From Dicaeum eximium (Eukaryota; Chordata; Aves; Passeriformes; Dicaeidae): a stretch of DNA of 64,000 nt. The stretch covers positions 310,001 through 374,000 of the forward strand of contig VWZP01008545.1 in the NCBI GenBank assembly GCA_013396995.1, in the 5' to 3' direction. Below, in pieces: positions 39,801 to 52,535 of this stretch (its first letter is position 1; the number at the start of each line of letters is the position of its first letter). The position numbers and the translations under genes were made by a program. The notes under the pieces are model-generated. The model ran no database searches. It had not been told where the DNA came from and worked only from the letters and a program-made list of their open reading frames with translations.

Positions 39801-41356
39801 ATCCTGATGGGTGCCAGATGACAGACTCCTCCGCATTTCAGTAGGTACTTTGAGAATAAGATGTCTTTTACTACTTCCTTTTCTTTTCTCCCCGACTCAT
39901 CATTTTCCACCCTGCCTCTAAGCAGCTGTCATATGTTCCTCCCAGCTTTGTAAGCAATAAGGAGGAACGTGGGCGAGTTTACAAGATTTGCACACTCATA
40001 ACTTTCAGGTTCTTCCACCTAATGTCTTCTGTTTTCCTGGAGGTTTAAAATTATTTTTCTGTCCTTTTTCTTCAACTTTTCCCCTACTGTAGTGTGAAAG
40101 TACAGAAAACCTAGAGCTTTTACATTGCTGTTTCAAGCTGGGGACATTTAAACTGTTCTTAACATATGGCAGACACTCCTGGTATAATTAGCTATGTCTT
40201 ACCTATGGTTCATAAAAAAGGGTGAATAATAACACTGCTTAAGAGGAAGATGCCCATAAATCTAAGGATTTAACCTCAGCTTCCTCCAGCTGAAGCAAAT
40301 ATCTGTATCACTGACCTATAGTCAATGTTCTTTTTCTGATAATATGAACATTTTTAATATTAGTATTTTAAAAAAACCTCCAAAGGTCTTATCCAGAATA
40401 CACAACTGAGGGAGAAAGAGACAGAGAAAGGAGTCTCAGACATCACTCCCTCACTGGAGAGGCCAGGACATTTATCTCTTGGGTCCTCTGGCTGAACGCC
40501 TGGTCACACACAAGCCACCAGGGTTTACACACAGAGCACGGAAATCCCTGGAAAATGAGGGTTGTGGGGCCCCTGTTAAGTTTTTCTGAAGTTAAATATT
40601 TAATGAAGTTGCTGTGAGAGTCGTTTCCAGCACAGTGCTGTGCTGAGAGGTTTGTTGTGCTGCCCAGAGCAATGGTAACCAGGTACTTTCATGTATAGCA
40701 AGAACTTGTTTGTGAAATTAAACATTCAAGCTCTCCTTGCATTACTGTGCGCTGTTCTTTTGGCATCAGAAACTCCCATTACTCTTGGGAGGGTAATATT
40801 TTCAGAAGAGACCCTCAAGCATAGTTCTGATTGGGAACTGGAGTTAGAATAATATAAAATTTGGAATTACTAAATTTATACCTCTAAATGTGCTGTTGAT
40901 TCAACTCCTGTTCATTCAGCAATATGCAGCTTAATTTGAAATAATTATTTTCTAACACTTTGAAAAACGCAATTGAGATAGAAGCAGGAAGCATCCAAGT
41001 CTTGCAGAGAATAATAACAGTAATAAGTAAAATACTAAAGAAATGCTTTATATGTGAACATTTTAATCTCCATTTGGCAATCTGGAGGTTTGTGTATTTA
41101 GCAACCATTCAGATTCTCAAGATCCTTTAAAACATTTCCTCTGATGGCAAATTTTAACACATTTTATGCTAGGTTATGCTTATAGTATATCTGGTTATTG
41201 CATTTTAGAACCTATAGAGCTGTAATGCATACAGTTACAGCCTCTGTAGACAAATTGTACTCACAAATTCAGACAAGCCTATGTTCAAACTGTCTACACT
41301 TATTACTTGGTTTTTGAAGAAAATGTAACTTAAAAGGAGTTAGTTTTTATACCACC
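36882..41356. other. Unique non-coding DNA, no gene seen
   Basis: Frames reach 90 codons at most (39071-39343, plus). No named repeat, RNA gene or coding signal. Confidence 0.5.
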
Positions 41357-41386
41357 AAAAAAAAAAAAAAAAGAAAAGAAAAAAGG
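41357..41386. repeat. A-rich low-complexity tract
   Basis: Sixteen A (41357-41372) are followed by GAAAAGAAAAAAGGG. No recognised retroposon body is attached. Confidence 0.8.
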
Positions 41387-44300
41387 GACTGGTGGTAGAG
41401 AAAACTTCCAGTGGTGCTTCACCTTGACAATATTAACCAAAGACATCCTAATTTCATGGTAGCTCTGTATATCTTTCTTTATGATTTATCACATCACCTG
41501 CAATATTTGATGGATGCATTCCAATTAATTACCAGATGTGATGAAGACTGCAAAAAAAAATGCAGTTTTAAATAATGCCACTGGTAAAACACTCGAGATG
41601 ACATGCTTCTGTGGCTTTCTCATATTTTACTTATATTTTCTTGAACCTATATATAGCAATTTCAAAATCATACTGAATTTTACAAATACTTCCAGAAAGA
41701 TATTTAGTCTTGTTATACAATTAATATTAATTTGTTACCATGCAGTGTGAAATAGGCCAAAGAGGTGGAAACAACCAGTATTTTTATTTTCTGTTAATAA
41801 GCATTAGGGGTTTTTTTCTAATTAATTTTTTAATGACATTTTTAACTATCATACTTCGGGAGACAAATGTTGACAGTTATTCTGCTGTCTACTCAAAGCT
41901 AGGGAAATTGTTACTTATATATGTTGTCTCATCTAACACAAAGAGCATTGACAATAAAACAATAATCAGCCTTACTTTAAACCTGTTCAATATAACTAAA
42001 TTTTTCTCTTAAGGCCACTTACTTCCTTGATAATTAGTTTCTGACAATTCATTGTTGTTTGCTTTCACACAAAGAAAGCACAAATGTATAGATAGCAGAG
42101 ATGGTAAGAAATGCTAAGTTTATCTAATTCATTTCCTGAACGTAATTTTCAAGATAATATTTTTATTAGAAATATGCAGATAAGAGATACAAATGCCCAT
42201 TTTCCATTAAGGCTTTTGCAGAATTTTTCCATGAGCTAATCACTCACTGCCAATTTTTTTTTCCTGGTATAAATGTAAATTATTATTGTCTTGATTTTAT
42301 TCTATCATTCCCCACTTTTCAGACCAGTATATCTCTAAAAAAAAATTTTTTTCCCTTTCTGATATTTAAATGTCACTTTTCAAATATTACAAATTATTAG
42401 CTTCAGTGAGAATAAAGCATACTGAAAATCATACTAATTCCACATATACTTTTAAGAGAAAAACTGTCAGGTTGTGCATCATTCTATTTCCAGGTAATAT
42501 TGTCTTGCAAAATCAGAGGTGGTTTTGTTGCTTGCTGCTACCTACAGACTTATTAGAGCTGACAAGTCACATATGGGTGACCTGGTGATTCACTTCACTT
42601 CTTCCATTAGGTGTAGAAAAGGCAAGGAAGCAGTGCTCAATAGAGCACATGTGAATAATGATGCTGGGAAAATGTGGTATTTTACTTGAATGTCAAGTGT
42701 AGTATCCTCAAGTGTGTTCATATTTTTTAACGAATTAAGAGTGCATCCTTTAGAGGAATGATGAATGTACATCATAAATTGGACAAAGGAAGAAGAATGT
42801 AAAGTTTGCAATTAATTACTCAAATGTGAAATTAAAAAATAATCTTTTCACTGGGACTTTGTTATATAAATTTCAGCATAAACGCAGCATTCCTTTATAC
42901 CCTGCAACAAATGTTTTCCTTAGTAAAACTTGACTTTGGCAAGGATCAGTTGACTAATTTGTTCTCCAGCATCCCTGGCTTGAAATCAGAAGAAGACTAA
43001 TGATGCAGTCAGTAGATACTCCTCAGTTTGTACAGGTTTACCCAAGGCATTGGACATCTGTTTATGAGAGATCATGCTGAGAAAATGCCTACAGAGTGTC
43101 ATCTTTCATCTTAACAAGTGGTGGAAATAACAATTAACATCCTTGATTTATGGATTTTTTTCTCAGATTTTTGTGTAGTCTGTCAGCTATTATTTTCTTT
43201 ATTATCCAGAAAGGATACTGTTCGCTGTTAATTATCTTTGCTCTTGTGCTTTGAATTTGTACCTTATTCTGACTTGTATGGTAGTGTTGTAGTACAGCTA
43301 ACAAGAAGCACTGCTCAATGAAAAACTAAAATGTTTTCATACACAGCTGCTAAAAAAGGACTTGGACAAAAATCTGAAAAATTTTATGGTCTAAATTGTT
43401 TTCTGAAATTGGCTTACAGCTTCCTTAGGTCAAAGAGTTTGTGGCTTTTTGCTTGTATATTTGACATTTCTTTGACAGCTGAGTTTGGCAGAGAACTGAG
43501 AAAACAAAACACTGGAAAACCATATGGCTGTTGTGAACTTTATCTTTGTTGATGCAAAAGTAGCTCAATAGGAAATGAGAACTTGCATTTTGCTTTCCTT
43601 TCAGTTCCTAAGAGTTTCTAAACCACTCATTGATTGTCTGTAAAATATAACAATGACCATGTCAGTACTCATCATTATTCTGATAATGATGAAGAGTTTT
43701 GTGGGTATTTATGAGGTATTTCAGGAAGGCACATGTGTTTCAGCCTATCAATAGCTATTGTATGCTTTCTTCTTGAGGGAAAAAGAAAAAAAAAAAAAGA
43801 ATGTTCCTATGCATAGTCTGAATGTCTAAATCTTTGTCTCCTGCTTTCATTAATAGAGACATTTTATATTTCCCAGAAGAAAGCACAGTTTAGGCCCTTT
43901 TGGCAGGTATGTAGCAGACTCTGCACAGGGTTCTGTTGTTTCATTCTTTCGAAATGCACGATTTCAAAATATTTAACTCACAGTCCATCTGAGCTTCTCC
44001 TTAGTTTTCTGTTGCCAGATATTAAAACAGATAACTGCAGTCTGATAATTTAAGAAATAATTAAATTTCATTACACAATAAGATTATTTCACTGAAAGTA
44101 ACAGGGTCTAACAGTATATTTGAAAGCATTTTACCGACAATCACGAGGAGGAAGAAGAAAATGATGGACTTTATATTTGCACAGATAAATGTTCATTTAG
44201 GGATGAAAAGAAATATAGACCACATGAGTACAGGAAATACAGACTAAGTGAAGGCCTTAATTCTGTGAGTGAACATGAGGACATAAAACCAGCCTGCAGC

Positions 44301-45294
44301 CTGTAACTGCTTTAGTCCCTACTTTTGTATCTTTACGTGAATATTTCAGCAACTATGTCAACATCTTAGTTTTCCTTCCCTCCTGAAAAAACGTTAAGCA
44401 AACTGTTCTGAATATGTTAAAACCAAGGATGACGGATTGCAAGTCACACAAAACATGGCAAGCTCAACTGTCTCATTTTTCATGAGTTTATTTTTTGTCT
44501 TCATTGCATAGTTTACCTGTTTTCCCTACAGATCTGCACTGCACCACTCTCCTTGGGTCTTAGAGACACACACCATTAAATAAGTTTTATTTTTAAAAAA
44601 TTACATTTCAAGCCAATAGCTTTCACCATGAATAACACTGTCTGTGCTTGTTTCTCAACAAAAATATCTTTTTCATTTTTTTATTTTGTGTTTTTTTAAG
44701 TCTTAAAAGACTAGATTTCTAAATACAGGCTTCAATGCCAAAATTACTGCATATGACTCACTTAATGTACACAGATTTTACCAATGATCTTATATTCATA
44801 CATATATTTGTAGAAGCAACAGATGACATATGCCAAAATAAATAAAACAGAGGAAACAGTAAATGTATGGATGAAAAATAATTCATCACTATCTCAGCAC
44901 AATAGCATAAAATAATAAGGAAAAATATATAGTAATTCAATGATTTTTTTTTGTTTTGTAGCTTCATTCCTGGACAGTTATGCCATGCAATGACAGGTGT
45001 AGTGAGAGGATTGTTTGGCAGCTGTAGAGAAGAGGGGACCTTATCTCTGAGAAACCAGATGGTAAAAAATCTTGCCAGTATCACAAGAAACTTGCAGATT
45101 TAAATATTAGATAATCTAAACCAGTAAACTATTTCCAAAATATTAGTTTAGTGTGCCTTTCAAGGATAAACACTGCCCACAATCAGTGAAAGGATCTTGT
45201 GTCCAGCAACCACAACTTTGAAGGTCACCCAAAGCTATTCAGACAACGTACCAATAGCTCAGAATTGTGAAATAAATTAATTATCCTATGTTTT
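41387..45294. other. Unique AT-rich non-coding DNA
   Basis: Among the most AT-rich parts of the window. A 13-base A run lies at 43786-43798. The longest frame is 108 codons (44758-45084, minus), with no domain. No named repeat. Confidence 0.5.
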
Positions 45295-45440
45295 AATTTC
45301 TTGTTAAATTCCGGGGGTTGTTTTAGTGAGTCTTTTAATTTCTTAGGAAACAGAACAATCTCCAACGGCAAATAATTTCTTCTTAAATTCTCTTTTGTTT
45401 CACCGTCTTTTAATTTCTTAGAAAATAAATCAAGCCCTGA
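45295..45440. repeat. Diverged tandem duplication, about 75-79 bp unit
   Basis: AATTTCTTGTTAAATTC (45295) is matched by AATTTCTTCTTAAATTC (45374). GTCTTTTAATTTCTTAG occurs identically at 45330-45346 and 45405-45421. The offset changes from 79 to 75, so a 4-base indel separates the copies. A weak third TTCTTAAATTCTTA echo lies near 45470. Confidence 0.75.
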
Positions 45441-48400
45441 TTGGAAACCATGTTATCAGCTAACATAAATTCTTAAATTCTTATGACTAAGTAGATTGTG
45501 TTAGCCACACAAAAAACCACCACACCAGAAAACAGCAAAGTACACGGGCGAAACAGAAGTCAACGAGACAGCTCCCAGAAGGAACTGCTCAAACTCCTGT
45601 TATTACTAAGGTTTTTAAAGACCAATTTTCAGTGGCTAAAAATCTCTCTGTGCCTGTGGTGATCATGTGTGGAGCCCAACACTCCAGACCTGGGTCCCAC
45701 ATGTAATTTGCAGCAGATATTTTCCCTCCTGTACTGCACATAGACCTGAGTGTATCGGGATCTGCCCCCTCTGCTGCAGCAGCACCACCACCCATCTTTG
45801 GGCCAAATAGAACATGGACAGAGATGGAATAATTAAATTTCCTGGTTTATCCATGTTGTCTGTTTCTTGCAAATAGAAGCCAACCTGTGAAGGTTTTTCT
45901 CTTCTCATTAAGCCTCACATTTTTCTCTTTCTTTTATTGTCTTTTTAGAGTCACTAAATTTTTCCTCACAGTATAGCTCATATTCAGACATAGCAATTTT
46001 ACAGCCAAGTCACAGTTTTAATTTAAAAATGTTGCTATTTACAGAAGCTGTTAAATGATTTTTTTCAGTGCCCTGTTCAATTTATGATATCCCTCAAATG
46101 CCCCTAAACTTTGGCTGTAGAGAAATGTCACAAGCCAAGGAGTTCATCTTTCCTTTCTTCCCTCATATCTCCTCAGACACAAGGACTGCATTTTCAGACA
46201 TGACCACCATGTGTGTAATAAGTTCTCATCTCCTTTCCTACAACCTCAGAGATTTTTTTATAGACTGTTTCACATCTCTTCTCTTTGGCCAGTGTCTGCT
46301 AATCTCTAAAAGTATCTACTGGTGTTTAGAGTTTAATCTTCGGTCTTGCTTACTTCCACTCTTATTTTTGTGCTCTGTCTCAGTCAGTGTGCTATTGCAA
46401 CAAGTTAATCTCCCACTGCATCCCTCTTCAGCTTGGCATTATGCTGTAAGTCACAGAAGACTCCCTGGCACTTAAGCTGGGACATGATTGCAATTGAGTT
46501 AAACTTGCTGAAGTTAATAGCAAACACAGCAGCAGAGATGCTGCCTCTGTGCCTGACCGGCCACAGGCAAGACCTAACAGGGAGAAATCACACAAATAAC
46601 TGTGTTTACCTTGGCACGAGGCACTCCAGGGAAAGGGCATTTGGGGTGGATCAATGCTGGGATGGAGGGTTAGATCTTGCTGGCCACAGCGCTGGCTTTG
46701 ACTGCCCCAGACGCCGGTGACCCGTGCAGGAGAGAGGTGATTGATGACAGCCTGTCACCAAGAGAGGTCACAATACCCCTCTATGCCCAGCCACACAGGC
46801 TGCCTCATTTTCTCCTGTGTCTAGAAACCAGCTCACCTCCAACACCAGGGTTCACAGATTAGTGTTGCAGGTGGGCTTTTTGGACACAATGGTGTTCGAT
46901 ACTCCTAGCATATCGATATCAAGGATAAAAGGTATTATTGCTATTATTATTATTACAGTATTGACTGTACAGTTTTGGCAGTGCAGGGAGATTATCTCAA
47001 TAGTCTCCTTTCTTCAGTTTATTTCTAAGCAATTTTACAATAATGCTGTAGCTCTAAGCCAGTTATAAGTTTAGGGTATGAAAAATAAATTAGCTTTTTT
47101 CCTGATATTATGCATGGCTGAGATCCAGTAATACTTATACATTAGCCAGATGTATAATGATTTAGTTGGGCATTTTTTATCTCATTTATTTTAGGGATGC
47201 CAATATACGTAGTCCTTACTACTTTTAAAAAATCTGTTCTATAATTTTGCCCCTTTTTTTCCATTTATATAAGTCAGGCACTGTTTCCCTCTTCTTGAAG
47301 TTTCTCCTCTCAATTATTTTTATTGCTCCGATCACTCTTATAATGTCACATTTCTAGAATCAACTCAAGTATAAGTTGCAAAGAACTAGTTTGGAAAAAA
47401 GAGTTTGTCTTTCTGTTTGCTTGTTTGTAGATAATCTGGCCAAAATTCTTGGAATGCATTCATTACTTTGAAATGTTTAGAAAATAAATCAGCTCAGTGT
47501 ATTTTTGGTTACAAGATGCCTGTATTTCTTAAGACTTTACCAAAAGAAGAGATCATTTCCAAGAGAGGATTTTATGGAACACATGAGGAAAGCTAGGGGT
47601 GGGCCTTGCTGAGTTTGGACACTGAGAGACTCTCAATCCCATTTCAGCTCTCTAAGGTGTCCCTAAGAACCTGCAAAGCAAAAAATGCATTCCACGTTGT
47701 GTCAGCATGGGCAGCACATTCCCAGTTAGCAGTGGCTGCCCTGCACTTACACTTCTTTAAACTGTGAAGAATATTTTGGACAGTCCTATGTAAATGTGCA
47801 ACTGGGCAACAAAAACAGCTTCAAGAACAGCAGATCTCCAATAACTAATAGTTAAAGAACTGAATATGCACCAGCAGACAAAATAATTCCATTCATGAAT
47901 CTTTTATAGTCACAAAAATATGCTTTTTACCTAATATCAACATATATATTTATACTAAAATATTTATTTTATATTAGCACTTTAGTCAAGGCATACTGTC
48001 CTGTCTATTTGTCTCAGTTTCTCATTGGAATTAGAAAACTCTCCTGCTGATCCTTTGGTAATAGAGTATTTATATCCCCTAAGCAGCAACTGAATTTTTT
48101 ACTCATATAGAAACAGGCAAGAGAGGTCTAATAGCAAATACATTAAATAATACACTATCTAGTAAACTAATACAACAAGATCACACGACTCTGTGTCTCT
48201 GTGCATGCAAATTGAAATGTTGGAAAGTTCAAGAAGCAAACATAAATCCAATCCTGTCTTGCAATGGAGAGTGCAATGGAGCTCTCTATTACACGTATTT
48301 TTAAGACAGATATTTTTCCCATCACAGGATCATGATCTGTTGGGAGTGTGTGGGAGAAAGAGTCCATAGAGAAAGAGAGGCTTTACACTGAGTAACAGTG

Positions 48401-49222
48401 TTTTAGAGAACTAAACTTCATAAACCCCAACTGCATATGTAATCCTTTCTAACGATTTCCAAATGCTGTCTGGGAATAATTAGGCTGAACATGGCATTTA
48501 GATAAGTAGACTTGGTTTAATTTATCTGTACACATGATCTCTCCTTGCCAGATCCCCTTTGACAATGTGGGCCATCCTTGTGCATTTCAAGCACACATAT
48601 AACCAAAGGAAACTGAGCAAAATATCCTTCACTGATGCCCCCACCCAATTTTCCCAAAAGCTGACAGAAACACTGGGCTGAATTCTGGTATCATCTGAAC
48701 CTTGACACAAAATCCAGCAGAGGTTTCTCCCAAGTCCCTGCACTCAGCACTTCCCTTTGATGCACCCATGCAGCTGAGAAGGGCTGAGCAGAACCGGTCC
48801 ATTGAAACACAACCAGGTGCATAAGCCCTTTTTCTCTCTCCCTGCTCCCCAAAAAAGCCCTCAGAGAAGGATGAATGACAATTAGAACTAGCTGAATGTG
48901 CTGACTAAAAACTTCAGGGACTTATGGGAAGCCCTGGCTTTGTTATTAATGGCAGTGTCAGGAAATCAATGAAGATTGCATGTTTCACCCGATAATACCC
49001 TGGACTACATTCCTCACTGGCAGTTTTACATGTTACTCAATACAACTGGCCTCTACCTGCAAAGCAAACCCCAGCAAAACCCTTCAACACTACAAAAGAA
49101 CATATTAACAGATGCATCATGCCATGGGGTTGAAAAAGAAAGGTTGAAAAAACAGCATTCATCTTTATGTGACCCCTTGCCAGCTCCCACATACACACAT
49201 GCATGCCCCAGAAAGAAATCCA
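45441..49222. other. Non-coding DNA, no gene seen
   Basis: 45540-45860 is GC-richer than its neighbours and may be an unrecognised old insertion. A plus-strand frame of 135 codons (46068-46475) has no domain and no promoter or splice context; I treat it as chance. No named repeat. Confidence 0.45.
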
Positions 49223-49250
49223 AGACTTTTTTTCCTCCTTCTTTTTTTTN
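49223..49250. repeat. Pyrimidine tract ending in an ambiguous base
   Basis: A CT-rich run ends in eight T followed by N at 49250. The base is unresolved, presumably because of the homopolymer. Confidence 0.8.
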
Positions 49251-49439
49251 GGATTAGCCACCAGTAAATTGGAGGAGCACATTCTGCCTTTCTCATTTTC
49301 TTCCCACATGCACTTGTTACTTTAGATTCAAAAAGGAAACGAGCAATAAGAAGATGTTTATCTACCGGCTTTATATAATTAATACAGGGAAATTCCCCGA
49401 CAATGTAATTGCTACAATGAGAAATATCAGAACAGGATT

Positions 49440-49860
49440 TAATGTTGACATTGGTTCTTGAATTCACCAGTTTGTGGTACTCTTGCCCACCAATATACAG
49501 AAGGTTTGACAGAAATGGCTGGCCTATTAACTCACCCTTGGAGGGAAGTGTCTTACACTTCCCATCCCGCTTGTCAAGAGGCATTTGCAAGTCTTACAAT
49601 GCGCTTAATGAATTCTCTAGTGCTTGCACATTCAATTTCCATCCTTTCTTTTTAATCTTCAGTGATTTTAGCAGCAATGTCCTGGGAACCATTTTGGTAC
49701 AAAAACTCTAATAGGGAAAAAAGCAGGGTGACATTTAATTAACAAAATTAATTAGTGCTAAATAGTGAAAGAGCATTCTCTAGCCATTTATGAGACAACA
49801 GCTGAGAATGGAGGAATGCTGGGGATGACAGCTGGAAATTGCACTCAATTAAAAATTTAA
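49440..49860. promoter_or_regulatory. Candidate enhancer-like block with nested inverted repeats
   Basis: A 9 bp perfect inverted repeat, GGGAAGTGT/ACACTTCCC, with a 3-base centre lies at 49543-49563. TAATTAA (49736-49742) and TTAATTA (49748-49754) form a second inverted pair across CAAAA, giving a double homeodomain-type site. TGACAGCTG at 49826-49834 joins a MEIS/PKNOX-type word to an E-box-like CAGCTG. No repeat family or convincing frame covers the block. Function is inferred. Confidence 0.25.
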
Positions 49861-52125
49861 ACACATTCTGAGACTATGAGGGGAAAAAATGATTTCCACA
49901 CTCAAATTTTTCATGATCTAAAACTTCTGTGATCCTGATATCATAATGGAGATTATCAACTCTTTTTGAGGTGCCACCCTGACAATTTTCCACTGCAGTT
50001 ATGATAGCCTATATAGGGAATTTAAGATTGCTAATAATAGCCTTGCTTTTATTTTGTGGCCCTGTAGAAAGTATCTGCAGGGCCTCCCCTCCACCATGGA
50101 TTTTTTGGAATGGAGCTTGATATTCTCATCATGTAATTGAATATGTAGTTCAATGAAAGCAAGAGCCAAAAAGAATCTGTTACATCCTCCATTCCCACTA
50201 ATTAAATATTGTATAGTTCTTGACCACTTTAGTTTTATGAATCAACCAAAAAGATGTTCTTAAATGGTAAAAAGCAGCAAATATGTTTTATGGCAGAGAT
50301 TTTTTTTATTATTATTTTTAACTCAGTTCTGTTTGTTGCTCTAAACTCGCAGTGACATAAAATCATGGAATAAATCCCTGCTATTTAATCTTAGCTTATT
50401 TTTCTTCTTTATTTTTTTAGCTCTGATGTCTAGTACTTAACAATCTAAAGCTGATGTGTTGTAAATTAAGATGAAACTGCAGTCAAACAATATATTGCCT
50501 GTAGGAAGTGGTGATAAATAATCCTAACATATATACCAGGTTCTTCAAAGGCAAAGGGCTACAAAGCTGGAGGTGGAGTCTCTGCTCATGCCAAATAGTT
50601 TGTTCCTGTTTCTGGAAACCAGGCAAGGTTACCCAGCTGCCCTTGAGCATTCACACAGGCTTATCTCTTTCAAGGCAGACTCACATTTTCTCCAAAAGAT
50701 TTTCTCTTTCACAGGAAGGAATGTCCTGCCTGGCTGCGTCTTTATCCCTCTGAAACAGAGGTCTCTGAGCCCTTGTCCTTGGAAAGTAAAGCTGCACACA
50801 GCCTGGACAGTCAGTCTGTTCCTGAGGACTAACATATTCTTGATGTGTCCTACTAATGATTCCATAACTTAAACCCCAATTTTCATCAGTTTGCTTTGCC
50901 CGTTTCTGTTCAGGAAAGTTCACATTACCATGGAGTTCCTTCTCCTTAAAACACCTGGATCCAAAATTGTCATGCAAAGTCTTGAGTATGCCTTTTGTTT
51001 CTTTTCTATAATCAAGATGGATAATTATTTTAAAACTCATAATCTAATTATTTTGAATTTTTTAAAGCTCTGTTCTACAAAAAGTCTTTTTTAAAAATAC
51101 TGATTTTAGTTGAAGCCCGAAGGAATTATGAAGATATTCTCTAAAGAGAGGGCACAAAGTAGAATGTCTAAACAAAGCTCCTGTGTATTAGTAGTTGGCA
51201 AAACTATTTACAGAAGGATTACTGAATTTTACAAACCACAGGAAAAAACACACAGATGAGGAGTTGTGGATTTTAGATAGCCACATGAAATACGCATGCA
51301 ATATTCCCAAGTGTGAGCTCTCACATGTCCATGATGTGCTTTCCACAAAACAAATATAGAATCAGGGATGGGATACACTCAAGCTAATGGAGAGTAACAT
51401 TCTAAAAGGAAAATACATGTAGTTTATGATCCAGATGACATGGAGAAATCATTGTCCTGACTAAAAGAAAGGTAAACTGAAGACTCTGAGCCCAATAGTT
51501 TAAATCACATCACACTAACTCCCTTAAAATTTATTCCCCTTTAAAAAATTATTCTTTAATGCAGGATTTAGAAATATGTTCAGGACTTATATTTTTTTTA
51601 ATGACTAAAACGTTGCACTTGACCTTGCATGAATTTATAAACCTGCAAAACTATGTACTTTTAGTACAGTTGAATAATTTTACTGATGGCAGGACAGGCT
51701 CTACATGCACATTTAGATACTTAGGTAGAGAGGTTCCTGTGACTCTCATTGCCTTCAGTGGGAAGAATTCTAAACTGAAAATATTGGTCCAGCTTAAATA
51801 ATTTTCAAAGCAAATAAAATTATATTGTGCAAGTACATATGTTTTAAGTCTATATTCTTTTACAACTCTGAGTTGTTCAAATCCTCTAAGGGGACATAAA
51901 GTCAAAATCAAATAATTTCTGGAATTAGTGGAGGTCTTTCCACTGCCCTCAGGATTGGACACAAAATTCAGAACTCAGGAACAATTCTTTTGATTTGTCT
52001 GCAGATCAATAGCCATTACTAATGTTAATAGTGCACTACTTGGTTCCTTCACAGATACTCTCACTTTTCAGATGCCTTCTGTTCTGATACTGAGAAATGA
52101 CATAAAAGCATTTTTCCAGCACAAA
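49861..52125. other. Unique non-coding DNA, no gene seen
   Basis: Overlapping frames of 78-119 codons at 50508-51040 lie on both strands in three frames and show no domain. No named repeat. Confidence 0.45.
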
Positions 52126-52161
52126 GAAAATAATGTGAGTAGCTGTGAAAATAATGTGAGT
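52126..52161. repeat. Short tandem duplication, 21 bp period
   Basis: GAAAATAATGTGAGT occurs at 52126-52140 and again from 52147, identical over 15 bases. Confidence 0.85.
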
Positions 52162-52438
52162 TATCTACTGGACACTGAATCTCAGTGTTGCTACACATTC
52201 TCTTGAGAGCATTTCTTCAGAAAACAGAAGGGAACTTTTCTTAGTAAATGTCCATTTATTATTAAGTGCACAGTGGACAATTTATTAATGAATATTTGAG
52301 AAATGTTAATAACGTATCTTCCATACCTCTTTTGTCTGGAAAGAAATGTTTCCTTCATTATGAGCTACTATATATTCTCCAAACTGCTATCAATAATTTG
52401 GGATTTATTGCATTTTCAAAGACATAAAAGTAGTGTTT
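52162..52438. other. Non-coding DNA
   Basis: Nothing recognised in this short AT-rich interval. Confidence 0.4.
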
Positions 52439-52535
52439 CTAAGAAAAAAAAAATTAAACAACCAAACAAAAACCAAACAAACAAATGAAAAAACAAAAAA
52501 ACACCAGCCCCAAAACCAAAACAAACCAAACAATG
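52439..52535. repeat. A-rich (CAAA)n-type low-complexity tract
   Basis: About 95 bases made almost entirely of A with C interruptions (AACCAAACAAA pattern). This may be the decayed tail of a retroposon, but no body is recognisable upstream. Confidence 0.8.

Noticed and set aside
45670..45680. TGGAGCCCAAC as a retroviral lysine-tRNA primer-binding site
   Set aside because: It matches the usual start of such sites at only about ten positions and then diverges. No LTR end precedes it and no gag-like frame follows on either strand.
46068..46475. 135-codon plus-strand frame with hydrophobic leucine/serine stretches
   Set aside because: Hydrophobicity comes from T-rich codons; no orderly membrane segments, promoter or splice context.
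49165..49590. 141-codon minus-strand frame
   Set aside because: It runs through the N at 49250 and a T homopolymer that reads as a lysine/arginine block, so the frame itself is uncertain; no domain.
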